The position numbers were made by a program, and so were the translations under genes. From Lysobacteraceae bacterium (GTDB lineage Bacteria; Pseudomonadota; Gammaproteobacteria; Xanthomonadales; Xanthomonadaceae): a stretch of 32,705 nucleotides of DNA. Shown in pieces: positions 17,604-27,400 of this stretch. The notes beneath the pieces are model-generated. The model did not search any database, had not been told where the DNA came from, and saw only the letters and a list, made by a program, of their open reading frames with translations. Every line of letters starts with the position of its first letter. Positions within the stretch are counted from its first letter, which is position 1. The DNA lies in NCBI GenBank assembly GCA_031263725.1, contig JAISFF010000039.1:1-32705 (forward strand). Direction: 5' to 3'.

Positions 17604-18603
17604 TACCGTTTGAGCGATGCGGCATTCACGGGCGTCGGCGGATTTCCCGCCATCGGCCCCTTCCCCAACGCCGCCATCAGATTGGCCACCGCCAGCGCCG
17701 CCATGGCCCAGCGAGCCGTCAGACTCGCACTCCCGACATGCGGCGTCAATGTCAGGTTGGGCAATTCCATCAATTCTGGCCGGATCGACGGTTCGTTCTC
17801 GAACACATCCAATCCGGCTCCGGCCAGATGTCCGCGCCTCAGCGCATCGACCAGAGCCAGCTCGTCGACCAGCCCGCCGCGGGCGATATTGACCAGCGTG
17901 GCGCCATGCTTCATCCGCGCCAGCGCCGCCGCATCGATCAGGTGATGCGCCTCCGGCGAATAGGGCAGCGCCAGCATCAGGTGATCCGCCCGCGCCAGCA
18001 GGCCGGAGAAATCCACGTACTGCGATGCAGCTCGCGCTCGGTCGTTTCCGGCAACGGGCGACGGTTGTGATACAGCACGCGCATGCCGAATCCCGCCGCA
18101 CGCCGCGCGATCGCCTGACCGATCCGCCCCATACCCAGAATGCCGAGCGTGCGACCATGCAGATCGGTGCCCAGCAGCGTGTCGAAGGACCATTGCCGCC
18201 ATTGGCCCGCACGGACCATGCGATCGCCCTCGGCGATGCGGCGCGCCACCGCCAGCATCAGCGCAAAGCCGAAATCGGCGGTGGTTTCGGTCAGGACATC
18301 CGGGGTATTGGTGACCAGGATGCCGGCCGCGCTCAGCGCATCGACATCCAGATTGTTGTAGCCGACGCCGACATTGGCGATGACCTTCAGTCGCGGGGCA
18401 TCGGCCACTTCCACCGCGCCGATCCGCTCGTTGAGGGTGACGATCGCGCCATCGGCCGCACGCAGGCGTCCGGCGATATCCGCCGCGGCGTAGGCCGTCA
18501 CCGAGCGCGCTGCCGACAGATCGAAATCAGCCGCCAGCCGCGCGACGATATCGTCGAACAGCGGTTGCGAGACCCATACATGCGGGCGGAATGATTCGGA
18601 CAC
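17603..18603 (-). pseudogene. NAD(P)-dependent 2-hydroxyacid dehydrogenase, broken by one frameshift
   Basis: The two halves lie in different frames. The first (from a GTG at 18603) gives '[18 protein letters not shown]', the Rossmann motif '[15 protein letters not shown]' and '[14 protein letters not shown]'. The second continues '[20 protein letters not shown]' and holds all three catalytic residues: Arg in 'NIARGGLVDE', Glu in 'DVFENEP' and His in 'LTPHVGSAS'. The break lies at about 18022-18030. The total of 1001 bases is one short of 334 codons, so a single lost base (for example a G in GCATCGCAG) explains it. The restored 333-residue protein would be a GhrB-like glyoxylate/hydroxypyruvate or 2-ketogluconate reductase. 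Nothing else is damaged, so this is either a very recent mutation or a sequencing error. Confidence 0.85.
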
Positions 18604-18701
18604 GATGGATCGGCACAACCTATCGGAATGGGAACGAGGTATTTTCATCCATATTCGACGCAAGCTCCAGCGCATCGATTTGCACCGGCAACCATGCCAC
18701 C

Positions 18702-19571
18702 ATGCGGCGCATGACTCCATCGACCCGCCCGCGTCGCCTGATCGAGCAATTCCTGTTCCCCGCTCCACGCATCAAAGCAGCGGAGTTGAAGGCATGCCTG
18801 CAAGGCAAAACAATCCTCGTCACCGGCGCCAGCTACGGCATCGGCGAGGCGCTCGCGCGTCGATTGGCCGCTTGCGGCACGCATCTGCTGCTGGTGGCGC
18901 GCAGCGGCGACAAACTGCGGGCGCTGAAAACCGAACTGGCTCAGACCGACAACCGCATCGACATCTTTGCCACCGACCTGACCGACATGGTACAGGTCGA
19001 CGCCCTGCTTAACTCCATTCGTCGGCAGCATCAGGGCATCGACGTATTCGTCAGCAACGCCGGCAAATCGATCCGGCGTCCCCTGTTCGATTCGTTGCAA
19101 CGCTTCCACGATTTCGAACGGACCATGCAGCTCAATTACTATGCGCCGGTACGGTTGAGCCTCGCGCTGATTCCCCTGTTGCTGACTCGGGGCGGGCAGA
19201 TCGTCAACGTCTCGGCGGCCAACGTGCGGCTGGCCCCGGCGCCATTCTGGGCCGCCTACCAGGCTTCCAAATGCGCTTTCGACCAGTGGCTGCGATGCGC
19301 CGCTCCGGAACTGGCGGCCCGCGGCGTGGCCTGTTCCAGCGCCTATCTGCCCTTGGTCAGGACGCGCATGATCGAACCTACCGAGGCCTATCGCGATGCG
19401 CCGGCGATGTCGGCCGAACAGGCCGCCGCCCTGTTGTGCAAGCTGATGTTGACCCGGAAACCGGGCTGCTCGCCCTGGTGGCTGGGACCCGGCCAATGGG
19501 CCTCCCTGCTGATGGGCGGGGTCTGGTCACGGCTCGCCGAGCGCCATCTGCGAAGGACGCGGCATGGTTGA
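18702..19571 (+). CDS. Short-chain dehydrogenase/reductase, coupled to an acyl-CoA-ligase-like gene
   Basis: The 289-residue protein is a classical SDR: NAD(P)-binding '[17 protein letters not shown]' (about 38-54), 'VFVSNAGKS', catalytic S171 in 'IVNVSAANV', and Y186 and K190 in '[10 protein letters not shown]'. An Arg shortly after the glycine motif ('[10 protein letters not shown]') suggests NADPH. The first of three close ATGs (18702, 18711) was used; none has a strong ribosome-binding site. The last 8 bases overlap the following AMP-binding gene, so the two should work together, probably on a carboxylic or fatty acid that is activated and reduced or modified. The substrate cannot be told from sequence. 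Confidence 0.88.
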   Translation: MRRMTPSTRPRRLIEQFLFPAPRIKAAELKACLQGKTILVTGASYGIGEALARRLAACGTHLLLVARSGDKLRALKTELAQTDNRIDIFATDLTDMVQVDALLNSIRRQHQGIDVFVSNAGKSIRRPLFDSLQRFHDFERTMQLNYYAPVRLSLALIPLLLTRGGQIVNVSAANVRLAPAPFWAAYQASKCAFDQWLRCAAPELAARGVACSSAYLPLVRTRMIEPTEAYRDAPAMSAEQAAALLCKLMLTRKPGCSPWWLGPGQWASLLMGGVWSRLAERHLRRTRHG

Positions 19572-21087
19572 CACCTTGCGCGCGTTGCGGCGCAGCGGTC
19601 TGCTGGGCTTGCGCGGACTGCGGGCGCTGCTGGCCGCATTCCGCGACGAAGGGTTCAACCTGATGGCGCTCTCGTCTCTGGCCCGCCGACTGCACCCGCA
19701 CGCCACGGCGGTGCGCGACGAACGTGAAGCCGTCAGCTATCCGCAACTGCATTCGCAGGCACGCATCCTGGCGGGACGACTCGCTTCCGCCTGCTCGCTC
19801 GGCGCCGGCAGCCGCGTCGCCATCATGACCCGCAATCATCTGTCGCAGGTTCGTGCGCTGCTGGCCTGTTCGGCGCTGGGCTGCGACATCTACCTGCTGA
19901 ACGACCGGATCGGCCCGGCGCAACTGGAAACACTGTGCCAACGATACGGCTTCGCCCTGATCGTCCATGATGCGGACCGCCCGCTCGATCTTGCCGGCAT
20001 TTCCGCCATGCCCGCCCACGGCGAACAAGGCGATTCGATCGACCGCCTGAGCCGCGGCGCGGAAACCGGATTCCGCCGCATGCGCCAGGGACGCCTCGTG
20101 GTGCTGACCAGCGGCAGCGGCGGACAACCGAAAGCGGCCGCCCGCCGTCCTTCGCTGTCCGGTTTCATCCCGCCTTTCCTCTATCTGCTGAAAACGCTGC
20201 GCCTGGCCGAATACCGCAGCGTCCATATCGCCACGCCACTGCACCACGGTTTCGGCCTTGCCGCCTTGTGCACCTCGATCCCGTTGGGCGCCACCATGCA
20301 TCTGCGCGAACACTTCGATGCGCCGGCCGTCTGCGCCCTGATCCGGGAACAACGGATAGAAGCAATCACCCTGGTGCCACTGATGCTGGCGCGAATGCTG
20401 GAGACCGACGCGGAGGCGTTGCGCTCGCTGAAATGCGTGATGAGCGGAGGCACCAGCATCGCGCCCTCATTGGTCGAACAGTGTCAGCGGCAACTGGGCG
20501 ATGTGCTGTTCAACCTGTACGGAAGCTCGGAAGCCGGCGTCTGCATCCTGGCCACGCCGCGGGATCTGCGTCTCCATCCCGACACGCTAGGCCGACGCAT
20601 CGTCGGTGCGCGCCTGCACCTGATCGACCCATCGGGACATCCGGTAGCTCCCGGCATGGACGGACAATTGTGCGTCCGCAGCGGCTGGTCGACCGGCGGC
20701 CGTGGCTGGATCGAAACCGGCGACCGCATCCGCCGCGACTCCCAAGGCTATTGCTATCTGCGCGGGCGCATCGACGATATGGTCATTTCCGGCGGCGAGA
20801 ACGTCTACCCGGTCGAACTGGAGAAGTTGCTGCTGCAACATCCGGCCGTCATCGAAACAGCGGTTATCGGCATCGACGACCCCGAGTTCGGACAAAGGCT
20901 GTGCGCTTTTGTCGCATTGCGCGAGTCGCATTCCGCATCGGCGGAAACGCTGACTGGCTGGCTGAAGTCGCGCGCCACGCGTCATCAGGTTCCGAAGGAA
21001 ATCCGCTTCATCGATGCAATTCCGACCACGGCGTCAGGCAAGCCGGACAAGCAATGGCTCGCTCGTGTCCGCGAGGCGACCAGCTAG
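19564..21087 (+). CDS. AMP-dependent acyl-CoA synthetase/ligase-like protein with variant P-loop
   Basis: The 507-residue protein belongs to the adenylate-forming superfamily. It shows the A5-type 'NLYGSSEAG' (about 317-325), A7/A8 'WIETGDRIRRDSQGYCYLRG' with hinge 'GRIDDMVISGGENVYPVELE' (TGD near 385), and the C-terminal catalytic lysine in 'TTASGKPDK' (near 494). The phosphate-binding motif reads 'LTSGSGGQPKAA' (near 180) instead of the usual T-S-G-T-T-G-x-P-K-G, but keeps the Gly-rich turn and lysine. Acid substrates from fatty to aromatic are possible. It shares 8 bases with the upstream SDR gene and converges on aroC. Confidence 0.88.
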   Translation: MVDTLRALRRSGLLGLRGLRALLAAFRDEGFNLMALSSLARRLHPHATAVRDEREAVSYPQLHSQARILAGRLASACSLGAGSRVAIMTRNHLSQVRALLACSALGCDIYLLNDRIGPAQLETLCQRYGFALIVHDADRPLDLAGISAMPAHGEQGDSIDRLSRGAETGFRRMRQGRLVVLTSGSGGQPKAAARRPSLSGFIPPFLYLLKTLRLAEYRSVHIATPLHHGFGLAALCTSIPLGATMHLREHFDAPAVCALIREQRIEAITLVPLMLARMLETDAEALRSLKCVMSGGTSIAPSLVEQCQRQLGDVLFNLYGSSEAGVCILATPRDLRLHPDTLGRRIVGARLHLIDPSGHPVAPGMDGQLCVRSGWSTGGRGWIETGDRIRRDSQGYCYLRGRIDDMVISGGENVYPVELEKLLLQHPAVIETAVIGIDDPEFGQRLCAFVALRESHSASAETLTGWLKSRATRHQVPKEIRFIDAIPTTASGKPDKQWLARVREATS

Positions 21088-21098
21088 CCCGCACCCAT

Positions 21099-21123
21099 TG
21101 CCGGACGAATCGAGTTTCCGGCA
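21099..21123. terminator. Hairpin between convergent ligase and aroC genes
   Basis: TGCCGGA (21099-21105) and TCCGGCA (21117-21123) form a 7-bp stem with an 11-base loop in the 60-base gap between two converging genes. Neither strand has a following T-run, so termination here is only suggested by position. Confidence 0.3.
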
Positions 21124-21147
21124 TATGGCGGGAAACCCGACCCCCCG

Positions 21148-22254
21148 TCAGTCGAGACCGTCCCCGGAGGAAATGCGCGGCCGCACCGGACCGACATCGG
21201 CGCACTGCGCGCGATGCAGCAGGGCCAGATCCATCAGCACCAATGCCATCATCGCCTCCGCGATCGGAGTGGCGCGGATGCCGACACAGGGATCGTGCCT
21301 GCCCTTGGTCACCACCTCGATCTCGTTGCCGTCCACGTCCAGGCTGCGCGCGGGCAGCCGCAGGCTGGAAGTCGGCTTCAGCGCGATCGAGGCGCGAACC
21401 TGCTGACCGGTCGATATGCCGCCCAGCACGCCGCCGGCGTGATTGGACAGGAATCCATCACGGGTCATCCCGTCGCGATGCTCGCTGCCCAGTTGCACGA
21501 CCGATGCGAACCCGTCGCCGATCTCCACGCCCTTGACCGCATTGATGCTCATCAGCGCCGCGGCCAGCTCACCATCGAGCTTGCCGTAAACCGGCCCGCC
21601 CCAGCCGGGCGGCACATTGTCGGCCACGACATTGACGCGCGCGCCGACCGAGTCGCCGGACTTGCGCAACGCATCCATGTACTCCTCCAGTTCCGGAACC
21701 TGTTCGGCGCAGGGCCAGAAGAATGCATTGCCTTCGACCGCATTCCAGTCGAAGCCTTGCGGAACGATCGGCCCCAACTGCGCGAGAAAACCGCGAATGC
21801 CGATGCCATAACGCTGCGCCAGCCATTTCTTGGCGATCACCGCCGCCGCGACACGCACCGTGGTTTCGCGCGCCGACGAACGCCCGCCGCCGCGCGGATC
21901 GCGAATGCCGTATTTCTGCCAGTAGGCGTAATCGGCATGGCCGGGACGGAACTGCCGGGCGATATCCGCATAGTCCTTGCTGCGCGCATCGGTATTGCGG
22001 ATCAAAAGCGCGATCGGGGTTCCCGTGGTCTGCCCCTCGAAGACGCCGCTGAGGATCTCGACTTCGTCCTTTTCCCGGCGCGCCGAGGTATGCCGCGACT
22101 TGCCGGTGGCGCGCCGTTCCAGGTCGTGCCGGAACGCCTCCGGCGCGATTTCCAGACCCGGAGGGCAGCCATCGATCACGCAACCGATCGCGGGACCATG
22201 CGACTCGCCGAAGGTGGTGACCGAGAACAGTTTGCCGAAAGTGTTGCTGGACAT
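21148..22254 (-). CDS. aroC: Chorismate synthase
   Basis: AroC makes chorismate from 5-enolpyruvylshikimate 3-phosphate using reduced FMN, the last common step to tryptophan, phenylalanine, tyrosine and folate. The 368-residue protein begins [20 protein letters not shown] and has '[10 protein letters not shown]', '[19 protein letters not shown]', the internal '[14 protein letters not shown]', and a C-terminus after '[17 protein letters not shown]'. It follows prmB on the same strand by 115 bases that contain two hairpins. A prmB-aroC-asd neighbourhood is usual in this bacterial group; here the SDR pair and the broken dehydrogenase lie between aroC and asd. Confidence 0.98.
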   Translation of the reverse strand: MSSNTFGKLFSVTTFGESHGPAIGCVIDGCPPGLEIAPEAFRHDLERRATGKSRHTSARREKDEVEILSGVFEGQTTGTPIALLIRNTDARSKDYADIARQFRPGHADYAYWQKYGIRDPRGGGRSSARETTVRVAAAVIAKKWLAQRYGIGIRGFLAQLGPIVPQGFDWNAVEGNAFFWPCAEQVPELEEYMDALRKSGDSVGARVNVVADNVPPGWGGPVYGKLDGELAAALMSINAVKGVEIGDGFASVVQLGSEHRDGMTRDGFLSNHAGGVLGGISTGQQVRASIALKPTSSLRLPARSLDVDGNEIEVVTKGRHDPCVGIRATPIAEAMMALVLMDLALLHRAQCADVGPVRPRISSGDGLD

Positions 22255-22287
22255 CGCTGGAAACTCCCAGGGTTCACGGGAATGATG

Positions 22288-22306
22288 AAAAAGCGGACGC
22301 GCCGCT
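22288..22306 (-). terminator. Short intrinsic-terminator-like hairpin between prmB and aroC
   Basis: On the minus strand AGCGG-CGCGT-CCGCT is followed directly by more Ts (TTTTT in all). The stem has only 5 bp but is GC-rich. It lies about 34 bases upstream of the aroC ATG and downstream of prmB, so it could end prmB transcription or act as an attenuator for aroC. Confidence 0.4.
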
Positions 22307-22333
22307 CATTGTCCCCGAATCCGGCCGGGAAGA

Positions 22334-22354
22334 GGCGATGCCCGCCGCATCGCC
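22334..22354 (-). promoter_or_regulatory. 7-bp GC-rich hairpin just past the prmB stop
   Basis: GGCGATG and CATCGCC pair perfectly around a 7-base loop, 15 bases after the prmB stop. With the second hairpin at 22288-22306 it gives the prmB-aroC spacer a two-stem architecture. Confidence 0.4.
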
Positions 22355-22369
22355 TATGCGCACCACCGA

Positions 22370-23299
22370 TCATCCACGGGCGTCGGCCAGCTTGCCGATC
22401 CGCGCGTTGTGTTCGATCAGTTCGGCGCATTCCACCACGAAGACGCCCATCTGCCCGACCCGGAACTCGACCCAGGCGAACTCGACCTCGGGCAACAGCG
22501 CCGCCAGGGCGCGCTCGGATTCGCCCACCTCGCAGATCAGCAGGCCTTCCTCGCGCAGATGCATCGGCGCATCGCGGAGTATCCGCAGCGCCAGATCCAG
22601 GCCATCATCGCCGGCGCGCAGTCCCAGCGCCGGTTCGTGCGAATACTCCGGCGGCAACGCATCGGTCTCGTCGTTGGTGACATAAGGCGGATTGGCGACG
22701 ATCAGGTCGTAGTGTTCGCCGGTCAGTTGCGCGAACAGATCGGATTCCACCAGCCGCACATTGCCGGCATGCAGCCGGGACTTGTTCTCGGCCGCCAACG
22801 CCAGCGCATCGTCGCTGATGTCGGCGCCATCGATCTGCCAATCCGGGTTGTAATGCGCCATCGCGATGGCGATGCAGCCGGAACCGGTGCACAGGTCCAG
22901 CGCACGTCGCACCTGGCGGCCAGCCAGCCACGGTTCGAACCCGGCCTCGATCATTTCGGCGATCGGCGAGCGCGGCACCAGCGCACGCGGATCGCTCTTG
23001 AAACTCAGGCCCGCGAACCAGGTTTCGCCGGTCAGATACGAGGCGGGAATGCGCTCGTCGATACGACGTTCGAACAGGGCCAGCACCTGCGCCTTTTCCG
23101 TCGCCGTCAATCGCGCCTGGCCGTAAGCCGGTCCTAGATCGGGCGGCAGATGCAACGCGTGCAGGGTCAGCTGGGTCGCTTCGTCGAGTGCGTTGTCGTA
23201 GCTGTGCCCGAAGGCGAGTCCGGCCGCATTGAAGCGGCTGGCGCCATATCGGATCAGATCGATGATCGTATGCAGTTCGGCGACCGGATCGGCGGTCAT
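22370..23299 (-). CDS. prmB: 50S ribosomal protein L3 glutamine methyltransferase
   Basis: PrmB methylates a glutamine of ribosomal protein L3 using S-adenosylmethionine. The 309-residue protein has an N-terminal helical domain, then the SAM-binding motif 'LDLCTGSGCIAIAMA' (134-148) and the substrate-glutamine motif NPPY (203-206), as in PrmA/PrmC relatives. 'ALVPRSPIAEMI' is characteristic of PrmB rather than PrmC. The ATG at 23299 (MTADPVAELHTIIDLIRYG) was chosen because the family begins here; the long upstream in-frame extension runs into the SCO gene on the other strand. A TATAAT lies about 29 bases upstream. Confidence 0.95.
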   Translation of the reverse strand: MTADPVAELHTIIDLIRYGASRFNAAGLAFGHSYDNALDEATQLTLHALHLPPDLGPAYGQARLTATEKAQVLALFERRIDERIPASYLTGETWFAGLSFKSDPRALVPRSPIAEMIEAGFEPWLAGRQVRRALDLCTGSGCIAIAMAHYNPDWQIDGADISDDALALAAENKSRLHAGNVRLVESDLFAQLTGEHYDLIVANPPYVTNDETDALPPEYSHEPALGLRAGDDGLDLALRILRDAPMHLREEGLLICEVGESERALAALLPEVEFAWVEFRVGQMGVFVVECAELIEHNARIGKLADARG

Positions 23300-23327
23300 G
23301 GCGGCGTTCCGTGGGAATCGGGCGCCA

Positions 23328-23353
23328 ATTATAGGCGCTGCCATAGGCGCTGC
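23328..23353 (-). promoter_or_regulatory. Candidate prmB -10 box (TATAAT) overlapping a tandem repeat
   Basis: The minus-strand TATAAT (23328-23333) is a consensus -10 element 29 bases upstream of prmB, without a good -35 at the expected place. Overlapping it, ATAGGCGCTGC occurs twice in tandem (23331-23341 and 23343-23353). This is the intergenic region shared with the divergent SCO gene, so the repeats could be binding sites, but this is not established. Confidence 0.4.
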
Positions 23354-23389
23354 GGCTATCATTGCGGGCAATCCATCCATGATCCGCGC

Positions 23390-24043
23390 ATGTCCACACC
23401 GCCCAAACACCATTGGCTGATCGTCGCCATCGTTGCCGTTGCCGTGCTGTTCGGCGCATGGCTTTATCTGCGTCCCGGTCATCCACGACCTTCCAGGCCG
23501 GCGACCCAGACCATCACCTGGCATGGCGAGCCGCGCGCACTGCCCGATTTCCGGCTGAATGGCGCCGAGGGCGCAAGCGTGACGCCGGCGACGCTGCGAG
23601 GGCATTGGACACTGGTATTCCTGGGCTTCACTTCCTGCCCCGACATCTGTCCCACCACCCTGCTGGATATGGCCAAGGCGCAGAACCGGTGGCATTCGCT
23701 GCCAGAGGCCACGCGTCCGCTGCTGCTGTTCGTCTCCGCCGATCCGGAACGCGACGATCTGCCGCGACTGGCCGGATATGCCCGTGCCTTTCACGAGGAC
23801 ACCATCGCCGCCACGGCCGACATCCCGACCCTGGAGCGCTTCATCAAGCCGCTCGGACTGGTGTTCATGAAAGTGCCCAACAAGGGCTATCCGGAAAATC
23901 CGCTGGACTACACCATCGACCATTCGGCCAATGTCGCCGTGCTCGATCCGCAGGGCCGCCTGGCCGGCGCGATCCGCGCGCCGCTCGACCCGGAAGCCAT
24001 TGCTGAGGACCTGCGCAAACTGACGCAGGACACCACCCCATGA
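23390..24043 (+). CDS. SCO1/SenC/PrrC-family copper chaperone
   Basis: SCO proteins deliver copper to the CuA site of cytochrome oxidases or act as thiol-disulfide factors at the outer face of the inner membrane. The 217-residue protein has an N-terminal membrane anchor (about residues 9-27) and a thioredoxin-like domain. That domain carries the copper-binding CxxxC pair C83/C87 in '[11 protein letters not shown]' and the third ligand H178 in '[10 protein letters not shown]'. The ATG at 23390 gives the usual short cytoplasmic lead. Its stop overlaps the psd start by ATGA. No oxidase genes are nearby. Confidence 0.93.
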   Translation: MSTPPKHHWLIVAIVAVAVLFGAWLYLRPGHPRPSRPATQTITWHGEPRALPDFRLNGAEGASVTPATLRGHWTLVFLGFTSCPDICPTTLLDMAKAQNRWHSLPEATRPLLLFVSADPERDDLPRLAGYARAFHEDTIAATADIPTLERFIKPLGLVFMKVPNKGYPENPLDYTIDHSANVAVLDPQGRLAGAIRAPLDPEAIAEDLRKLTQDTTP

Positions 24044-24891
24044 GCATCGTCACCGCTCTGACCTGGGTCCTGCCGCATCGCCTGCTGTCTTCGATGGCGC
24101 GCAAGTTGGCTTATTCGCAGTGTCCCCGCCTGAAGCAATGGCTGATCGATACCGTCATCCGCCGCTTCCATGTGGACATGGACGAGGCGGCGATCTCCGA
24201 TCCCGCCGCCTATCCCAGCTTCAACGCCTTTTTCACCCGCGAACTGAAACCCGGTGCACGCGTGCCGGATCCCGATGCGCATACGCTGCTGATGCCCGCC
24301 GACGGACATATCAGCCAATGCGGCGCCATCGAGCAGGGCCGCATCTTCCAGGCCAAGGGGCATTCCTTCGCCGCCGCCGAACTGCTGGGCGACGCCGCCG
24401 CGGCCGAGCCGTTCAACGGTGGGCTGTTCGCCACGGTCTATCTGTCGCCGCGCGACTATCATCGTGTCCACATGCCCTGGAGCGGACGCCTGTGCGAAAC
24501 CGTGCACGTCCCCGGCCGTCTGTTCAGCGTCGGCACCGACGCGGTCAAAAACGTGCCGCGCCTGTTCGCGCGCAATGAACGGCTGGTATGCCACTTCGAT
24601 ACCGATTTCGGTCCGATGACGCTGGTCATGGTCGGCGCGATGCTGGTCTCCGGCATCGAAACCGTCTGGAGCGGCGTCGAGATTCCCCGCTACGGCGACC
24701 GTATCCATCACAAGGATTACCGCGACTGCGACATCGTTCTGCAACGCTTCGCCGAAATGGCGCGATTCAATTACGGATCGACCGTGATCGTGTTGCTGCC
24801 GCCCGGCGCGGCGGAACTGATGCCGCAGTTGCAGGCCGAATCGCCGGTCAGGCTGGGACAGGCGCTGGCCCGCAGAACCGGCCAACCATAG
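24040..24891 (+). CDS. psd: Phosphatidylserine decarboxylase proenzyme
   Basis: Psd makes phosphatidylethanolamine from phosphatidylserine at the inner membrane. The 283-residue proenzyme shows '[15 protein letters not shown]', catalytic-triad candidates D88 ('PADGHIS') and H144 ('YHRVHMP'), and the self-cleavage site 'FNYGST' where S247 becomes the pyruvoyl group. Residues 245-248 read YGST where many family members have LGST; the Gly-Ser pair is kept, so processing should still occur. The start overlaps the SCO gene by 4 bases. The following 263 bases (24892-25154) hold no gene I can support. Confidence 0.97.
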   Translation: MSIVTALTWVLPHRLLSSMARKLAYSQCPRLKQWLIDTVIRRFHVDMDEAAISDPAAYPSFNAFFTRELKPGARVPDPDAHTLLMPADGHISQCGAIEQGRIFQAKGHSFAAAELLGDAAAAEPFNGGLFATVYLSPRDYHRVHMPWSGRLCETVHVPGRLFSVGTDAVKNVPRLFARNERLVCHFDTDFGPMTLVMVGAMLVSGIETVWSGVEIPRYGDRIHHKDYRDCDIVLQRFAEMARFNYGSTVIVLLPPGAAELMPQLQAESPVRLGQALARRTGQP

Positions 24892-25154
24892 CGCCGAACT
24901 CGCCAAAAGGGGAGTGGTGTCGGACACAGCGCGCGCGTGGCAATGCGGGATCGCGGAATGTCCGGGCATTCTGCCCGATCGCCGCTATTGCGAACCTCGC
25001 TTTGCTGGGCGGATGCGGCAAGAAAAGCGCGCAGGAACGAGCGGGACATCGGCGCGGCACGCAACCATCGAGCGCCAACGGTGACTGTCGAATCCGCCGC
25101 GCAATCCGTTCCGGAAAACGATCGCCCCGCCACCGCTTTCAGCGCATGCCCGAC

Positions 25155-25823
25155 TCAGTTCGCCGCGGTCGCGCCGCACTCGCCCAGCCAGCCGGCTTCC
25201 CGCATCGCCTTGATCACATCACGAGCCTGCTTGTCCTCATTGGGAGTCCGGCCACTGAAGAAACCGGGAATCCGCTCCGCCTTGGCCTGCCACAGCAACG
25301 AGTCGCTTTCGCGGACATCGAACAGCCGATAGCGGAAGCTGGCCTCCTGCAGGTCGCTGCCCTTGACCTTGATATGCACCAGTTCGGTCATGAACACATA
25401 GTGGGCTTCCTGTTCGGTGACCGCTTCGCGCACATCCCTCGCGTCGCCACTCCATGCGTTCAGCTCGGTCAGCTTTTCGATGGCCTTGTCGCTGAGCGTA
25501 TCCAGGCGACCGGGCAGCAGGACGCCACAGGCGCGCAGGTGGCTCTCCAGCGCACCGATCACCGCGCGACTCTCGGTGCTGGCCTGGTTGCTGGCCTGTC
25601 CTATCCGCTCCAGCTCCTGCTCGTTCCAGAACAGTACCCGCTCGATCGGCTTGCCCTCGTGCCGGGGCGTCACATCCTCGACCGTGATGAAGTCGTCGTA
25701 GTGGCTGCGCAGCATGCGTCCGAACAATCCTGCTGCCACAAACAGCAGGATCACGACGACAAAAATGCCGCGAGCGATACGCAATAGACGACCCGCGCCG
25801 CGGCCGGCTTGTGACTGATTCAT
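25155..25823 (-). CDS. Membrane-anchored protein of unknown function
   Basis: The 222-residue protein has a basic N-terminus ([19 protein letters not shown]), then one hydrophobic helix ('[16 protein letters not shown]', about 20-36). The rest should lie in the periplasm. The outer part holds '[20 protein letters not shown]', a helical middle and a strand-rich end ('[20 protein letters not shown]', then '[12 protein letters not shown]'). The ATG at 25823 has a strong ribosome-binding site (AAGGGGA). I do not recognise a family. It converges on psd and diverges from accA across 274 bases. No partner gene is evident. Confidence 0.85.
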   Translation of the reverse strand: MNQSQAGRGAGRLLRIARGIFVVVILLFVAAGLFGRMLRSHYDDFITVEDVTPRHEGKPIERVLFWNEQELERIGQASNQASTESRAVIGALESHLRACGVLLPGRLDTLSDKAIEKLTELNAWSGDARDVREAVTEQEAHYVFMTELVHIKVKGSDLQEASFRYRLFDVRESDSLLWQAKAERIPGFFSGRTPNEDKQARDVIKAMREAGWLGECGATAAN

Positions 25824-26097
25824 CGATTCCCCTTGGTTCACATCCACGCCTGCCCTTACGTCCGGGTCCGAAACGGCGCGGTTCGGAATACATCCACTGC
25901 CCAAGCATAAGCCGCATGACGGGAAAATCGATGAAAATTTCGACAACAGCAATGAAGATCACCACCATTATGCGATACAGGCCTCAATCGGGCACGACAT
26001 TGGTGACAAACGGAATCCCGCAGCGCCCCCTTACGCAACGGACATCACCATCGCCATTCGGGTAGACTTCCGATTCCCCCGTATCGTCCGGTTTCAG

Positions 26098-27057
<960 letters not shown>

Positions 27058-27400
27058 CAGCCAATACCGGTCCGGCGTCACGATGCATCGCCAGCGTCAG
27101 CGCGGCTGTCATTGTCCGCTGCGGTGAAGACGATGACAGGCCCGTCGTCGTCCGTACCGGTCCCGGCCAATTCTTCGCCACGCCAAGGTGCGGATACCTG
27201 CCGCCGATCCGGATGACTGCCACGCTCTGCGCTGGCTATTGATTCCACCGAACCGGAGCCAATGACCCGCCCGGAATCGGTCGAAAGTGCGGTTCAGGAC
27301 CAGTCCGTTCACGGCCCTTGATGGCCCGCCTTATACTCGACCGGCCACACCGGCGGGGATGGCGCCGAACAGTCCGATGCCGGGACTCACAGGGGAAGAC
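27058..27400 (+). other. Gene-free stretch with a candidate promoter
   Basis: This stretch between accA and the next gene contains no supported coding region; ORFs on both strands lack recognisable protein. Near its end TTCACG (27308-27313) and TATACT (27332-27337) are separated by 18 bases and make a credible sigma-70 promoter. Transcription would start about 55 bases before the ATG at 27401. Confidence 0.5.
27308..27337 (+). promoter_or_regulatory. Candidate sigma-70 promoter for the small exported-protein pair
   Basis: TTCACG, an 18-base spacer and TATACT. The -10 matches consensus in five of six positions and the -35 in four of six. It faces the two exported-protein genes at 27401 and 28149. 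Confidence 0.45.

Noticed and set aside
23300-23923. N-terminal extension of prmB
   Set aside because: The upstream in-frame part is antisense to the SCO gene and does not resemble PrmB.
24892-25154. Short ORFs between psd and the membrane-anchored protein
   Set aside because: No homology-like features, no ribosome-binding sites, and they overlap the ends of real genes.
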